From Cyclobacterium sp. SYSU L10401 (lineage in GTDB: Bacteria; Bacteroidota; Bacteroidia; Cytophagales; Cyclobacteriaceae), in contig NZ_WOFO01000003.1 in assembly GCF_010993705.1 (NCBI RefSeq), positions 62,001 to 126,000 on the forward strand: a stretch of 64,000 bases of DNA. Reading direction: 5' to 3'. The notes under the pieces are model-generated. The model worked only from the letters and a program-made list of their open reading frames with translations, was not told the DNA's origin and did no database searches. The position numbers and the translations under genes were made by a program. Below, one piece after another: positions 26,672 through 35,393 of this stretch. Positions within the stretch are counted from its first letter, which is position 1; each line of letters begins with the position of its first letter.

Positions 26672-28222
26672 TTAGAGGTCATTCAGTATTTCAAGGGTTG
26701 TGCGATGCAAAATGGGAGCCGTTTCCGGCCCCAGAGAGTTGATTTCTCCGTATGGGGCTTTGTCCCTTCCATAGGTGAAAGGTGGGGATTCATCCCACTG
26801 ACTTTTTGGGACAATATAACCGATCATATCATTCGACATGCCACTAAAAAAACGATATTTACCGGGCATTTGACTCCTGATTGCCGGTACTTCTACCGGT
26901 TCAATTCCAAAATCACCCCCATTCGGGGAGGCTACTCCACCATTTAATATTTCAGGATAAAGCTCACCGGGAATATGAACAAAAGAAGCAGGGCCAATTT
27001 TCCAGGCATTGACCTCCGACCTGACCTTTCCCCATTGGACAAAACCCCGGTCAAAAACGCCCACAAAAGCTGCCAATCTGAATAACTTGTTGCTCATTGG
27101 CAAGGTTACCGTTTTGGCCCTTAGGGAAAGGGAACCTTCAGAAATGCTGTCCATCCCCCTGGCCATGGTTTCAAAAGTGATTTTGGCCAGAGACTTTCCC
27201 TGGGCATCAATCTTTTGAACCGAGGCGGCTTGGATCGTTTCCCCAGAAAAAGGGTCGGTTATCGGATCATTTGGGCGGGTGGTCATTAAGCCACCCAGGG
27301 CACCGTTTAGAAAGATCGCCACACCACCTAGTCCCTGATGTACAACGGAATCTTCCAATTGAATACCCTCCTCCATGTAGTGCCTCCAGTAATGTGGAAA
27401 ATCAGAACTGATCAGGGTGTTATCAGACCAAAGGGTTTCGGGATGATTGCCCCAATTCAGCAGCATTCCGAGGGTTTTTTCCGATTCTATTTCCACCACC
27501 TGCATCAGGCGGATGCCGGCATCCAACACTATTGGTTCCCGGCTATCACCCACCAAATGGGAAGCGTCCTGCTCATTGATAGCAAATTTAAGTTTGGCAG
27601 GCTTAAGGTTTTGGCAGGCGGAAAGAACAGCCTTTTCTATCCCATCAAAAACCTCCTGCTGGTATCCCTTATTTACTCCTCTTGTAAAAGGCCCCGGTCC
27701 CCACATGCCCATCATGTCAGGGGAAGAGTGAACATGGGTACTACTGATGATCAGGTGGTCCAGATCGGTTATTTTCAAGAGCTTTTTTCTGAGGCTGATG
27801 ACTTCATCATTGCCAAAGCCAATCATATCAATGACACAAAGACCTAATTTGGTGTGGCCATCATCCAAAACCATACTCCTTGCCCATAAGGGATCGTTTA
27901 TACCGCTCGCAGGTTTATTTTGGTGGAAACCTGCTATCCAGATGGGATCAAATTTCCCATTTTTGTTGAGATCGTTGTACTTATCCCCATCAGCCTCATT
28001 GAATCTCGCATCTCCATTGGCATCGGTCCAGGTATCAAAGTTTACCGGACTGATATCTATTTTGGCAAAACCGGCATGCAGGTTGGCAACCTGCTTATTT
28101 TTAATGGAAAGGTCCAGCTGATATCCTTTATGCCTGTCCCTGAACTGGTAAGCTCCGTAAATAAGCAGTACCAGCAGGCAAAATGCAATAATGGACAAGG
28201 TGTATTTAATTCCTGTTTTCAT
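26672..28222 (-). CDS. Neutral/alkaline ceramidase-like membrane-anchored hydrolase
   Basis: 516 residues with one N-terminal membrane anchor (about 7-26) and a neutral ceramidase N-terminal-type domain (PF04734). Visible family motifs are STHVHSSPD for zinc binding, NWGNHPETLW, and FVHIPGELYPE. Near residues 62-92 are two calcium-loop-like segments, DANGDARFNEAD and DLNKNGKFD. Bacteroidota proteins of this family are often found in glycan loci and are not proven to hydrolyse ceramide; the true substrate may be another amide or ester. It faces outward and is transcribed away from the TolB-like gene. Confidence 0.85.
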   Translation of the reverse strand: MKTGIKYTLSIIAFCLLVLLIYGAYQFRDRHKGYQLDLSIKNKQVANLHAGFAKIDISPVNFDTWTDANGDARFNEADGDKYNDLNKNGKFDPIWIAGFHQNKPASGINDPLWARSMVLDDGHTKLGLCVIDMIGFGNDEVISLRKKLLKITDLDHLIISSTHVHSSPDMMGMWGPGPFTRGVNKGYQQEVFDGIEKAVLSACQNLKPAKLKFAINEQDASHLVGDSREPIVLDAGIRLMQVVEIESEKTLGMLLNWGNHPETLWSDNTLISSDFPHYWRHYMEEGIQLEDSVVHQGLGGVAIFLNGALGGLMTTRPNDPITDPFSGETIQAASVQKIDAQGKSLAKITFETMARGMDSISEGSLSLRAKTVTLPMSNKLFRLAAFVGVFDRGFVQWGKVRSEVNAWKIGPASFVHIPGELYPEILNGGVASPNGGDFGIEPVEVPAIRSQMPGKYRFFSGMSNDMIGYIVPKSQWDESPPFTYGRDKAPYGEINSLGPETAPILHRTTLEILNDL

Positions 28223-28523
28223 TGATAGAGTTTATTCCTGATACCTCCGTTTCATCAAATTGGTTTTGAATAAAATATGGATACTCATTTTTTTTAGTTT
28301 CAATGAAAGGGGAGAGGATCAAAACTTTTAATTTTCTTTTCAATTCATTAATATAGTTAAAAATTCGTTAGATAAAACAATTAAACCGATCCATACGCCA
28401 TTCCATTTATGGGTTTTAATCGTTTTAGCCTATTTATATAAAGGATAGTAGATGGGGGAGTTTAAACCGTCAATACTCCAATTATGCTGACTTTAACCTT
28501 GACCCAAAATATTTCAGACATTA
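28223..28523. other. Divergent intergenic region
   Basis: 301 bases between two divergently transcribed genes for exported proteins, so it should contain both promoters. It is AT-rich; I saw no exact TAnnTTTG match, no hairpin of note and no ORF. Confidence 0.4.
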
Positions 28524-29786
28524 ATGAATAGAAGAAAATTTGTAAAATCCGGCTTGCTGATGTCCTTGTCAGTGCGCTATGCCCCAAAATGGATATCTTC
28601 TCCATCTTTCAAAGAACCTGTACCCATAACCAAAGGTCCGGAAGGCCATTGGTTTGGTTATTATGACAAATGGCAGGTGGATCCCACAGGCCGATATGCT
28701 TTGGGTTGCAGGGTGGAATTTGAAGGGCGATCTCCCCGAGTGACGGATAAACTGGAAGTAGGATTGATTGACCTGGAAAATGACAACCACTGGAAAAAGA
28801 TTGGGGAGTCAGGTGCCTGGAGTTGGCAACAATCCTGCATGTTGCAATGGATCCCGGGATCTTCACAGGAGGTGATCTGGAATGACATGGAAAAAGGTAG
28901 GTATGTAAGCCGGGTGTTTCATGTTGGACAAGAGCGCATGCGCACCCTCCCTCAACCCATCTATGCCCTGGCACCCAACGGCTCCTTTGCCGTAGGAACT
29001 GCCTTTAACAGGATACAGCACTTGCGACCGGGATATGGCTATGCAGGGATACCGGACCCTTATCAACAAATAAAAGCGCCAGACGGAATAGGACTTTACA
29101 CCATGGATTTAAAAACCGGAGATACTACCCATCTTCTGAGTTTGGAAGACCTGGCTTCCCGACCCCATTTGGGAAGCCAGGTCACGGACAATTATCATTG
29201 GTTTAACCACCTTCTGGTTAGCCCTGATTCCCGGCGTTTGCTGTTTTTACACCGGTGGCGGCCTGAAATACTTGAAAATCAAGTCATGGCCAGAACCGGC
29301 TTTGTCACCCGGATGATTACCGTGGATACAAATGGCGATGATCTTTATATAGCCGACCCTTCAGGAAACTCCTCTCATTTTGTGTGGAAGGACCCAAGCC
29401 ATATTTTTGTCTGGACCAAACCTATTGGTAAACAAGCAGGATTTTGGTTGCTCAGGGACAAAACGCAAGAAATGGAACTCATTGGGGAGGAGTCCATGAA
29501 TAGAAATGGACACAATACCTATGTGCCCCATACCCAGGAGGAATGGGTGTTGAATGATACCTATCCGGACAAAGACAGAAACATTACCCTTTACCTTTAC
29601 CACATACCCAGCGATAAAAAGGTCATATTAGGAAAATTTCATTCTCCCGGGCGTTTTACCGGAGAGTGGCGCTGTGACCTGCATCCCCGCTGTGATCAGC
29701 AAGGTAAGCGGGTGTTTTTTGATTCCACCCATGAAGGCAGCAGGCAGATGTACTACCTGGATATCTCAGATATTGTAGGCACCTGA
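28524..29786 (+). CDS. Exported TolB-like / oligogalacturonate-lyase-like beta-propeller
   Basis: A 420-residue protein starting with a twin-arginine-like motif (NRRKFVKSG). The body shows repeating beta-propeller blades (TGRYALGCRV, LVSPDSRRLLFLHRW, GEWRCDLHPRCDQQGKRVFFDSTHEG). The last segment and the GHNTYVPH motif resemble TolB-like and PL22 oligogalacturonate-lyase-like propellers found in secreted sugar-degrading sets. The enzymatic role is not proven. It stands opposite the mannonate dehydratase gene (4-base gap, convergent), which fits a uronate-degrading neighbourhood. Confidence 0.75.
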   Translation: MNRRKFVKSGLLMSLSVRYAPKWISSPSFKEPVPITKGPEGHWFGYYDKWQVDPTGRYALGCRVEFEGRSPRVTDKLEVGLIDLENDNHWKKIGESGAWSWQQSCMLQWIPGSSQEVIWNDMEKGRYVSRVFHVGQERMRTLPQPIYALAPNGSFAVGTAFNRIQHLRPGYGYAGIPDPYQQIKAPDGIGLYTMDLKTGDTTHLLSLEDLASRPHLGSQVTDNYHWFNHLLVSPDSRRLLFLHRWRPEILENQVMARTGFVTRMITVDTNGDDLYIADPSGNSSHFVWKDPSHIFVWTKPIGKQAGFWLLRDKTQEMELIGEESMNRNGHNTYVPHTQEEWVLNDTYPDKDRNITLYLYHIPSDKKVILGKFHSPGRFTGEWRCDLHPRCDQQGKRVFFDSTHEGSRQMYYLDISDIVGT

Positions 29787-29790
29787 TGGC

Positions 29791-30918
29791 TCATACATGG
29801 CTTTTTCCTACTCCTTCCATCAATCCCCTGATGTACCCTATGGCATATAGTGTTCCAATGGTACTGTACCCTGGTTTTTCATTGCTATCTCCTGCCATGG
29901 TGGGTACATGATCCGGACGGATGGGACCCTTGAATTTGATGTCATATAAGGCTTTCATGGCGGCATACATATCGGTTTTCCCTTCATCATGAAAGGTCTC
30001 CTCAAAATTGTTTTTATCCCCTTTCACATCCCTGAAATGTACAAAATGGATGGAATGCTTATTTCCAAAATACCGAATGGCAGCAGGTATATCCACACCA
30101 CTGCTCAAATTACCCATAGAGGCAAAACTTCCCTGACAAAAGGTAATGCCATTAAAAAAGCTGGGATACATGTCCAATAAGCGTTTGAAGGCATCTACGG
30201 ATGTCATGATTCTCGGAATTCCCTGAATATGCGAGACTGGTGGATCATCCGGGTGGAGTGCCAATTTAATTTCATATTTTTCAGCTTCCGGAACAACCGC
30301 ATCCAAAAAGTACTGGAGGTTTTCCCACATCTGGTCATGAGTCAATTCACCATAAGTAGTGATCCTGGGCTTATCCCTTATGTCTTCCACATCAAATGCA
30401 CTCACCAGGGCACCACCCCTGCCGGGTCTGTCCATCACCGTTCTCGCCCAACTAATGACCGGCATCCAATTGTAACAAATGGTATCAATCCCTTCCAGGG
30501 AAAGGTTTTTCATCAAAGTTATGAAATTGGAAATTTCCTCATCTCTTCCTTGAAGGCCTAATTTTGTCTTCGTTCCCAAAGAAGGAGGACCTTCGATGAC
30601 CGTTAAGGCAAGGCCTTCTTTTTCCCAGGCTTTCTTTACTCCTTTGATCACTTCCCTTGACCAGGGTTTTTGTTGGTTTAAGCCGGCCATTCCGGGATTG
30701 ATTCCTCCCACCGCGCCCAATACATCCATTTGTCTGGCCAGGGCTGTTTTTTGTTCCTCTATGCCCCAAAAATACGCCAGGCAAAGTTTCATGCCCAGGT
30801 CTCTCAGGTATCCTTCCGTTTGGGCTACTTGCCTTGGGGAAAAACTTAACGGACCAGTAAGACCTATTCCGGCCAAACCACCGGCTTTTTTCAGGAACCT
30901 CCTTCTGTCGCTACTCAT
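29791..30918 (-). CDS. uxuA: Mannonate dehydratase with Tat signal
   Basis: A 375-residue enzyme of the UxuA family, dehydrating D-mannonate to 2-keto-3-deoxygluconate in hexuronate catabolism. Family motifs are CYNWMPVISWART, ALHPDDPPV, FCQGSFASMG and HFVHFRDVKG, which include the metal-binding His, Cys and Asp positions. Unusually, it begins with a twin-arginine motif (DRRRFLKKAGG) and a hydrophobic stretch, so it is predicted to be exported or membrane-associated. Its start overlaps the glucuronoyl esterase stop by eight bases, indicating a coupled operon. Confidence 0.9.
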   Translation of the reverse strand: MSSDRRRFLKKAGGLAGIGLTGPLSFSPRQVAQTEGYLRDLGMKLCLAYFWGIEEQKTALARQMDVLGAVGGINPGMAGLNQQKPWSREVIKGVKKAWEKEGLALTVIEGPPSLGTKTKLGLQGRDEEISNFITLMKNLSLEGIDTICYNWMPVISWARTVMDRPGRGGALVSAFDVEDIRDKPRITTYGELTHDQMWENLQYFLDAVVPEAEKYEIKLALHPDDPPVSHIQGIPRIMTSVDAFKRLLDMYPSFFNGITFCQGSFASMGNLSSGVDIPAAIRYFGNKHSIHFVHFRDVKGDKNNFEETFHDEGKTDMYAAMKALYDIKFKGPIRPDHVPTMAGDSNEKPGYSTIGTLYAIGYIRGLMEGVGKSHV

Positions 30919-32119
30919 GGGCTAATCCATAAAGCTGACTTGCGAAATCCATGTACCGCTCCCAATCATAGGGCGTGAGATTGTGTTTGCCTTCCCGGAT
31001 ATGATGTCCTGCATAGGGTAAATGCAGCGGAGATTCCACTTCCGGCAGACCGGAGGGTAAGGTACCATCCATCTGATAAATCTCACGGTGTACCCTTGTG
31101 CCCAGAAGCAGGGAAAGGTACTCCCCTTTGGGGTCTGCCCATTGATCCTCGGATGCGCTGGCTACGTATACTGCTCTGGGAGCTGTAGCAGCAATAAGCA
31201 TGTGCTGATCCAGGGGTAGCAGCTCTTCCCGGTCATTGTACCGGTCGAAATTATCAGTAAACCAATAGGGAAAATTGGTATTGATGCGCCTGACTGTTTC
31301 TCCAAACCTCCTTCTGGACAAGGCTGCACCGCCACAACCGGAATCATTGGATATGGTAATGGCCCATCGGGTATCCTGAGCTCCGGTCCAGAGGGAAGCT
31401 TTCCCACCTCTGGAATGCCCGACTACAGCTGCTTTTTTGGCATCAATTTGAGGATCTGTTTCAAAATAGTCCATGGCCCTCATGGCACCCCATGCCCAGG
31501 CACCCAGACCCCTCATTCCATTTTCCATTGTGAGCTGTTCAGGGTACAAGGTTTGAAGGATATCTTCCTGGAAGGTATCGTTGTTGTCGTCGGAGACATC
31601 CTTCACATGAAAAGTAGCAGCTGCAAACCCCCTTTCGATGATGTTCTCCGCAGGCCAAAATCCCATTTTTACTTTGCGTGTGGGGTCAATATTCTCCGGA
31701 TCACGGTGATTGATCAAAAGAAATACAGGAGTTGGTTTGGGAGCCATATTGGGAATAAAAAGAATAAGCCTCATGGTGATTGATTGCCCATTGCGTTGCA
31801 CCCGGATGTCAATTTCCTTTAAATGCGCCTTTCCTTCCATGGCTTCCTTGTCTTCGGAAGCAAGGCTGAAGCTGAGATCATCCATGCTTTCCGGAACTTG
31901 TCCGTATACATGATCCTCAAACAGGCGCAGTATCTCTTCTCTTCTTTGGTGTTCCCAATCCTGAATAGATGAAATAACCGCACCCTGCTGTGATACAAAT
32001 AGATCGGGAAGGGAATATTCCGGAACCCTGGACTCGTCGTAATTGAATTCCTCCTGGGCAAAGGTGCCGGAGAAATGGAAAGTTAGAAGGCTAAGGGCAA
32101 GAAAAGCTTTACAATACAT
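30911..32119 (-). CDS. Glucuronoyl-esterase-like (CE15-type) secreted hydrolase
   Basis: 402 residues from ATG 32119; a TTG three codons upstream is less likely. A signal peptide ends at TFAQ. The alpha/beta-hydrolase body carries the CE15-type nucleophile motif GHSRGGKASLW, the SNDSGCGGAALSRRRFGE segment and a late GKHNLTPYDW with the catalytic His. CE15 enzymes cleave esters between lignin and glucuronoxylan glucuronate. Its product would feed uronate catabolism, matching the overlapping mannonate dehydratase gene downstream. Confidence 0.87.
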   Translation of the reverse strand: MYCKAFLALSLLTFHFSGTFAQEEFNYDESRVPEYSLPDLFVSQQGAVISSIQDWEHQRREEILRLFEDHVYGQVPESMDDLSFSLASEDKEAMEGKAHLKEIDIRVQRNGQSITMRLILFIPNMAPKPTPVFLLINHRDPENIDPTRKVKMGFWPAENIIERGFAAATFHVKDVSDDNNDTFQEDILQTLYPEQLTMENGMRGLGAWAWGAMRAMDYFETDPQIDAKKAAVVGHSRGGKASLWTGAQDTRWAITISNDSGCGGAALSRRRFGETVRRINTNFPYWFTDNFDRYNDREELLPLDQHMLIAATAPRAVYVASASEDQWADPKGEYLSLLLGTRVHREIYQMDGTLPSGLPEVESPLHLPYAGHHIREGKHNLTPYDWERYMDFASQLYGLAHE

Positions 32120-32156
32120 AGGTTTCAAAATGTTGGGTCTATATGACGTGCAATAT

Positions 32157-32204
32157 AAAAAAACCTGCCAAATTAGAGGAAAGTATTTCCCGTAATTTGA
32201 CAGG
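32157..32204 (-). terminator. Terminator of the M56 peptidase gene
   Basis: On the minus strand, CCTGTCAAATTA and TAATTTGGCAGG pair over 12 bp with one mismatch and enclose an inner GGAAA/TTTCC hairpin, then TTTTTTTAT follows. It lies 28 bases after the M56 gene stop and upstream of the CE15 gene. Confidence 0.75.
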
Positions 32205-32232
32205 GTCTAGCGAAATAAAGCTTTTGGTAATA

Positions 32233-34737
32233 TTATTTTTTGGTGGTAATTAAAATCACACCGTTTTTGGCTTTTTCCCCGTACAAATTGACCTGATTAC
32301 TCTTCAAAACTGAAACGGATTCAATGTTTTCCGGTTTGGTTTGGCTTAGGAAATGCTGATCAGTTTGAATCACACCATCCAGGATGTATAAAGGATCCTT
32401 GGTGGAATCAATTGTTTCAGACTGTTGGGGCTCAGCATAACTTATTTTATTCATCCCATTTTCCTTCAAGGCCTTTTGGACTTCTTGTACAGTTCCCATT
32501 TTCACCCCTTCAGAGGCATAAAAGACAACTTCTACCTTTTCCGGTTCCCATTGATGGTACCTGATCATACTGGCGATAACTTGGGTAAGTCCGATATTCA
32601 AGGGAAGCGTAACCCCATTAAAATTGATATAGTCTTTATTGATGATCCTCAGGGGAAGCTTTTGGGTCAAAGGCGGAAGTTCGGGTCTGAATTTACTTTT
32701 GCCACCACCCATGTAGCCGTTTACGGTAACCTCCTCTCCATACTTTTCCTTTTGGGACGGAGGAAGGGACTGTTCTTTCCCACGAAGCTGGAAAGTAACC
32801 GGCAACAAGACCAGGTATTCATTTTTGGATTTGACAGGTTCCAATGCAGGCAAATCTTTCAGCACCTCAAGCAGGATGTCCTGGGTGGCCGGTGATGGGC
32901 TTTCTAGTATATGATAGTCGGTTACCTTTCCCGTCTTATCTGCTCTTAGTTGAACCAAAACAGTGCCTATGTGATCGGTGTTGCTATCCCCAAAGGGAAA
33001 AGTAAGATGCTGTGCCAGGTATTTCATGGCAGCTTGACCCATGGCGATGGCCCCTGATTTCAAGTCGTTTGTATCCTTGCTTGCCATACTACCGTCCAGG
33101 AAAAAACTATTGGAAAGAAGGTTTCTTGTATTAAAGCTGGTGGTCGCAGGCAACTTCTGGGGCTTTGAGGCAGGTGTTGTGGTTGGGTGATTTGCCACGT
33201 GTCTGACAGTTTGGGTAGGGGAAACATACAGGTGGGTATGGACTACTACCGCCACAGATTCCCCATTATGCTGACCGGGATTCCATTGGGGGGCATGCTC
33301 GCTTTCTAAAGCCGTCAGTAGTTGTTGGTCTATAGGTTCAATCAAGCTTTTCTTAATGACGGGGTGCGTGATTTTACCTTCCTGGTCAACGATAAATTCC
33401 AGTACTACAGGTCCTGATGCTGCCTGAGATTGATGCTGCTGCCGGGGAATTTGAAGTTGCAGGTAATTGTACCAGCTTTCCCAACCTGTCGATGGCTCAG
33501 GTCTTTTTTCCACTTCATCGAAAGCATGTGCATTTTCATACTTTTTTACCAGGGTGGAATTATTTCTTAAAGATTCAATTAATTGCAGTATCCTTTGATA
33601 GTCGCTTTCATTATGTATTCCTGTAAATTCATAGGAGAGTTCTCCTAATTGGGCAACCAGCTGCTGGTTATCCAATATGCCAATGCTTTCGTAATGGATG
33701 GGGTTTTTTAGATTTTTAATCTTGATACCAACCTGAATGGAATCCTGGGCAGCCAATATCTGGTTCTTTAAAAATTGCATTGGTTGGGTTTTTACCTGAT
33801 TGAGCAGGGTAATTCCCTTGTTGGTTTTCATGGATACCAATCCAAAAAGCATGAGCATCAATGGGAGCAGCATGAGCAATTTTAACCGATTGATTTTATG
33901 GGGTTTTTTCATCATCATGATTCTCTTTAAAGTTGTAGAACGGATAAAGTAATTGCCAATTGGCAGGTCTATTCCCTTAAAAGCCATTTTTACCAATAAT
34001 CTGGGATATGATTCCTTATTGACTGTTTCTTTCAATACCCTTGCATCTGCCTGATATTCATGTAAGTCTATCAGGGCAAACCGCATTAAATGTATCATGG
34101 GGTTAAACCAAACCAGGATGCTGAGAAATTGATAATAAAGCACATCATAGGTGTGCTTTTGTTTGACATGTTCCAGCTCATGTTGTATGATTTGTGTTTT
34201 TTCCTTCTCACTCAGGTGTTCATTTTCATCCCAAAAAATCTTATCAAAAAAGGAAAAGACTGGAGCCATACCAAAGGTAGGTACCTTAAAGTAATTGTCT
34301 TTTAAAATATATTTGGTTTGATACCACCCTTTTTCCAATAATAGTCTCAACTGAAAATATTGCCAGATCAAGTTGGATAATAAAGCTAATAAAACGATAA
34401 GATATCCAAATAGGAGGTAATCTGTTATTTCCCAAAGTAAAGGCAATTTACTTCCGGTAACGGTAACTTCAGGAAGCCCAAAGGTACCGATGATCTCCTT
34501 ATTTTGATCAGTTTGTATAGCTTTTAAAAACGCAGTATTCTCAAGAGAAATGCTTGGTTTATCAAAAGGCACCTGGATTTTTACCAAAGGAAAAGCTAAG
34601 GCTAAGAGCGGACTGAGCAATAAATAAAACCGGTTTAATAAAAACGTCTTTTCATTTTTTAGGAATACCCAGTACAACCCGTAGAAAAAAGCGAGACAAA
34701 ATGTACTTTGCCAGATGTAATTGATCAAATTGGCCAT
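32233..34737 (-). CDS. M56 (BlaR1-like) membrane peptidase with TonB and plug modules
   Basis: An 834-residue membrane protein. The N-terminal half has membrane helices and a zinc-peptidase site H186-E187-x-x-H190 (HELEH) plus LHEYQAD, as in BlaR1/MecR1 sensors. A fourth helix lies near residue 290. Then come two TonB C-terminal-like regions (about 420-510 and 570-660) and a TonB-receptor plug-like end (about 780-834, DPLYILDGVI ... YGEKAKNGVILITTKK). In Bacteroidota such proteins usually sit beside a BlaI/MecI repressor; none is seen here within the 656-base upstream gap. Role in signalling or envelope stress is inferred. Confidence 0.88.
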   Translation of the reverse strand: MANLINYIWQSTFCLAFFYGLYWVFLKNEKTFLLNRFYLLLSPLLALAFPLVKIQVPFDKPSISLENTAFLKAIQTDQNKEIIGTFGLPEVTVTGSKLPLLWEITDYLLFGYLIVLLALLSNLIWQYFQLRLLLEKGWYQTKYILKDNYFKVPTFGMAPVFSFFDKIFWDENEHLSEKEKTQIIQHELEHVKQKHTYDVLYYQFLSILVWFNPMIHLMRFALIDLHEYQADARVLKETVNKESYPRLLVKMAFKGIDLPIGNYFIRSTTLKRIMMMKKPHKINRLKLLMLLPLMLMLFGLVSMKTNKGITLLNQVKTQPMQFLKNQILAAQDSIQVGIKIKNLKNPIHYESIGILDNQQLVAQLGELSYEFTGIHNESDYQRILQLIESLRNNSTLVKKYENAHAFDEVEKRPEPSTGWESWYNYLQLQIPRQQHQSQAASGPVVLEFIVDQEGKITHPVIKKSLIEPIDQQLLTALESEHAPQWNPGQHNGESVAVVVHTHLYVSPTQTVRHVANHPTTTPASKPQKLPATTSFNTRNLLSNSFFLDGSMASKDTNDLKSGAIAMGQAAMKYLAQHLTFPFGDSNTDHIGTVLVQLRADKTGKVTDYHILESPSPATQDILLEVLKDLPALEPVKSKNEYLVLLPVTFQLRGKEQSLPPSQKEKYGEEVTVNGYMGGGKSKFRPELPPLTQKLPLRIINKDYINFNGVTLPLNIGLTQVIASMIRYHQWEPEKVEVVFYASEGVKMGTVQEVQKALKENGMNKISYAEPQQSETIDSTKDPLYILDGVIQTDQHFLSQTKPENIESVSVLKSNQVNLYGEKAKNGVILITTKK

Positions 34738-34848
34738 ATAAATTTAATTTGACTGTTTGGAAATTGGGTTAAATTTCAACTCTATTGGTAGTATGATATT
34801 TGAAACAAGGTGATACCTTTAAAGTCAATCCCCTCCTGTTGAATTTCC

Positions 34849-34923
34849 TCATTGATTAAGCTCAAGGATGAAGGTGATCTTTTTAGGATCTACTCCAGCC
34901 GCCGCAATTACTTGCAAATAAAC
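34849..34923 (-). pseudogene. Possible C-terminal gene remnant
   Basis: A 24-codon minus-strand segment ends QVIAAAGVDPKKITFILELNQ-stop but is bounded upstream by TAA, and only a TTG could start it. The sequence has a protein-like character, yet no family is recognised. Confidence 0.25.
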
Positions 34924-35075
34924 TTAACCATTTAGTTTTTAATTTCCAAACGCATTTTCCTCTTTTTGAAAAATTTCTCAAAGATCAGAACGATTTAGCC
35001 AGGCTTTGGCATAAATATGCACCTGAGGTTTGGGGAAATGAAATCTCCGTAAACTTCCCTGAAATTACCTGGTAG
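34887..35075 (+). pseudogene. Possible gene remnant lacking a start
   Basis: A 62-codon open segment with no ATG ends in ...DLARLWHKYAPEVWGNEISV... and a TAG stop. The composition (W, Y, H, acidic residues) is protein-like. It overlaps the minus-strand remnant. No family recognised; it may be the tail of a deleted gene. Confidence 0.3.
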
Positions 35076-35175
35076 TTTATTTAATAGATAGTAGAGAATA
35101 ATCATTCAAGGGTTTATTTTTTGTTTTTCTTAGCTCGAATGCCTGACTGCCTGGCAGACAAGAAATCTCTGAACT

Positions 35176-35268
35176 TTAATAATTATCCTTGTATGTAACG
35201 ATCTCGTCACGCGTCATATCTGCTTTTTCTAAATAACTTTTCTTAATAGCCAATCTTATTTTCTTCAT
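35176..35268 (-). CDS. Possible 30-residue small protein
   Basis: An ATG-initiated minus-strand frame encodes a lysine-rich 30-residue peptide (MKKIRLAIKKSYLEKADMTR...). It has no homologue that I recognise. It could be a real small protein, an N-terminal fragment or chance. Confidence 0.2.
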   Translation of the reverse strand: MKKIRLAIKKSYLEKADMTRDEIVTYKDNY

Positions 35269-35311
35269 TAAAAAGAATTAACAATTGACATATAACATAT
35301 TTGGTATAGTA

Positions 35312-35346
35312 TTTGTAAAAATTTATTTATATAATTAGTATCTTTG
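35312..35346 (+). promoter_or_regulatory. Promoter of the small HTH gene
   Basis: TTTG at 35312-35315 and a perfect TATCTTTG at 35339-35346, spacer 23 bases, match the Bacteroidota TTTG/TAnnTTTG consensus. The ATG follows 47 bases later. Confidence 0.55.
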
Positions 35347-35393
35347 ACAACTTTAGAAATTAATTCATCCAATAAATCTTAATTTAATATTTT

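Larger units (their letters stand above)
34738..35393. other. Decayed intergenic region with gene remnants
   Basis: 656 bases without an intact gene. Both strands show short open segments that read like protein ends without starts (listed separately), then an AT-rich promoter region for the small HTH gene. This suggests loss of one or more genes here, possibly including the repressor partner of the M56 peptidase, although no BlaI sequence was recognised. Confidence 0.45.
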
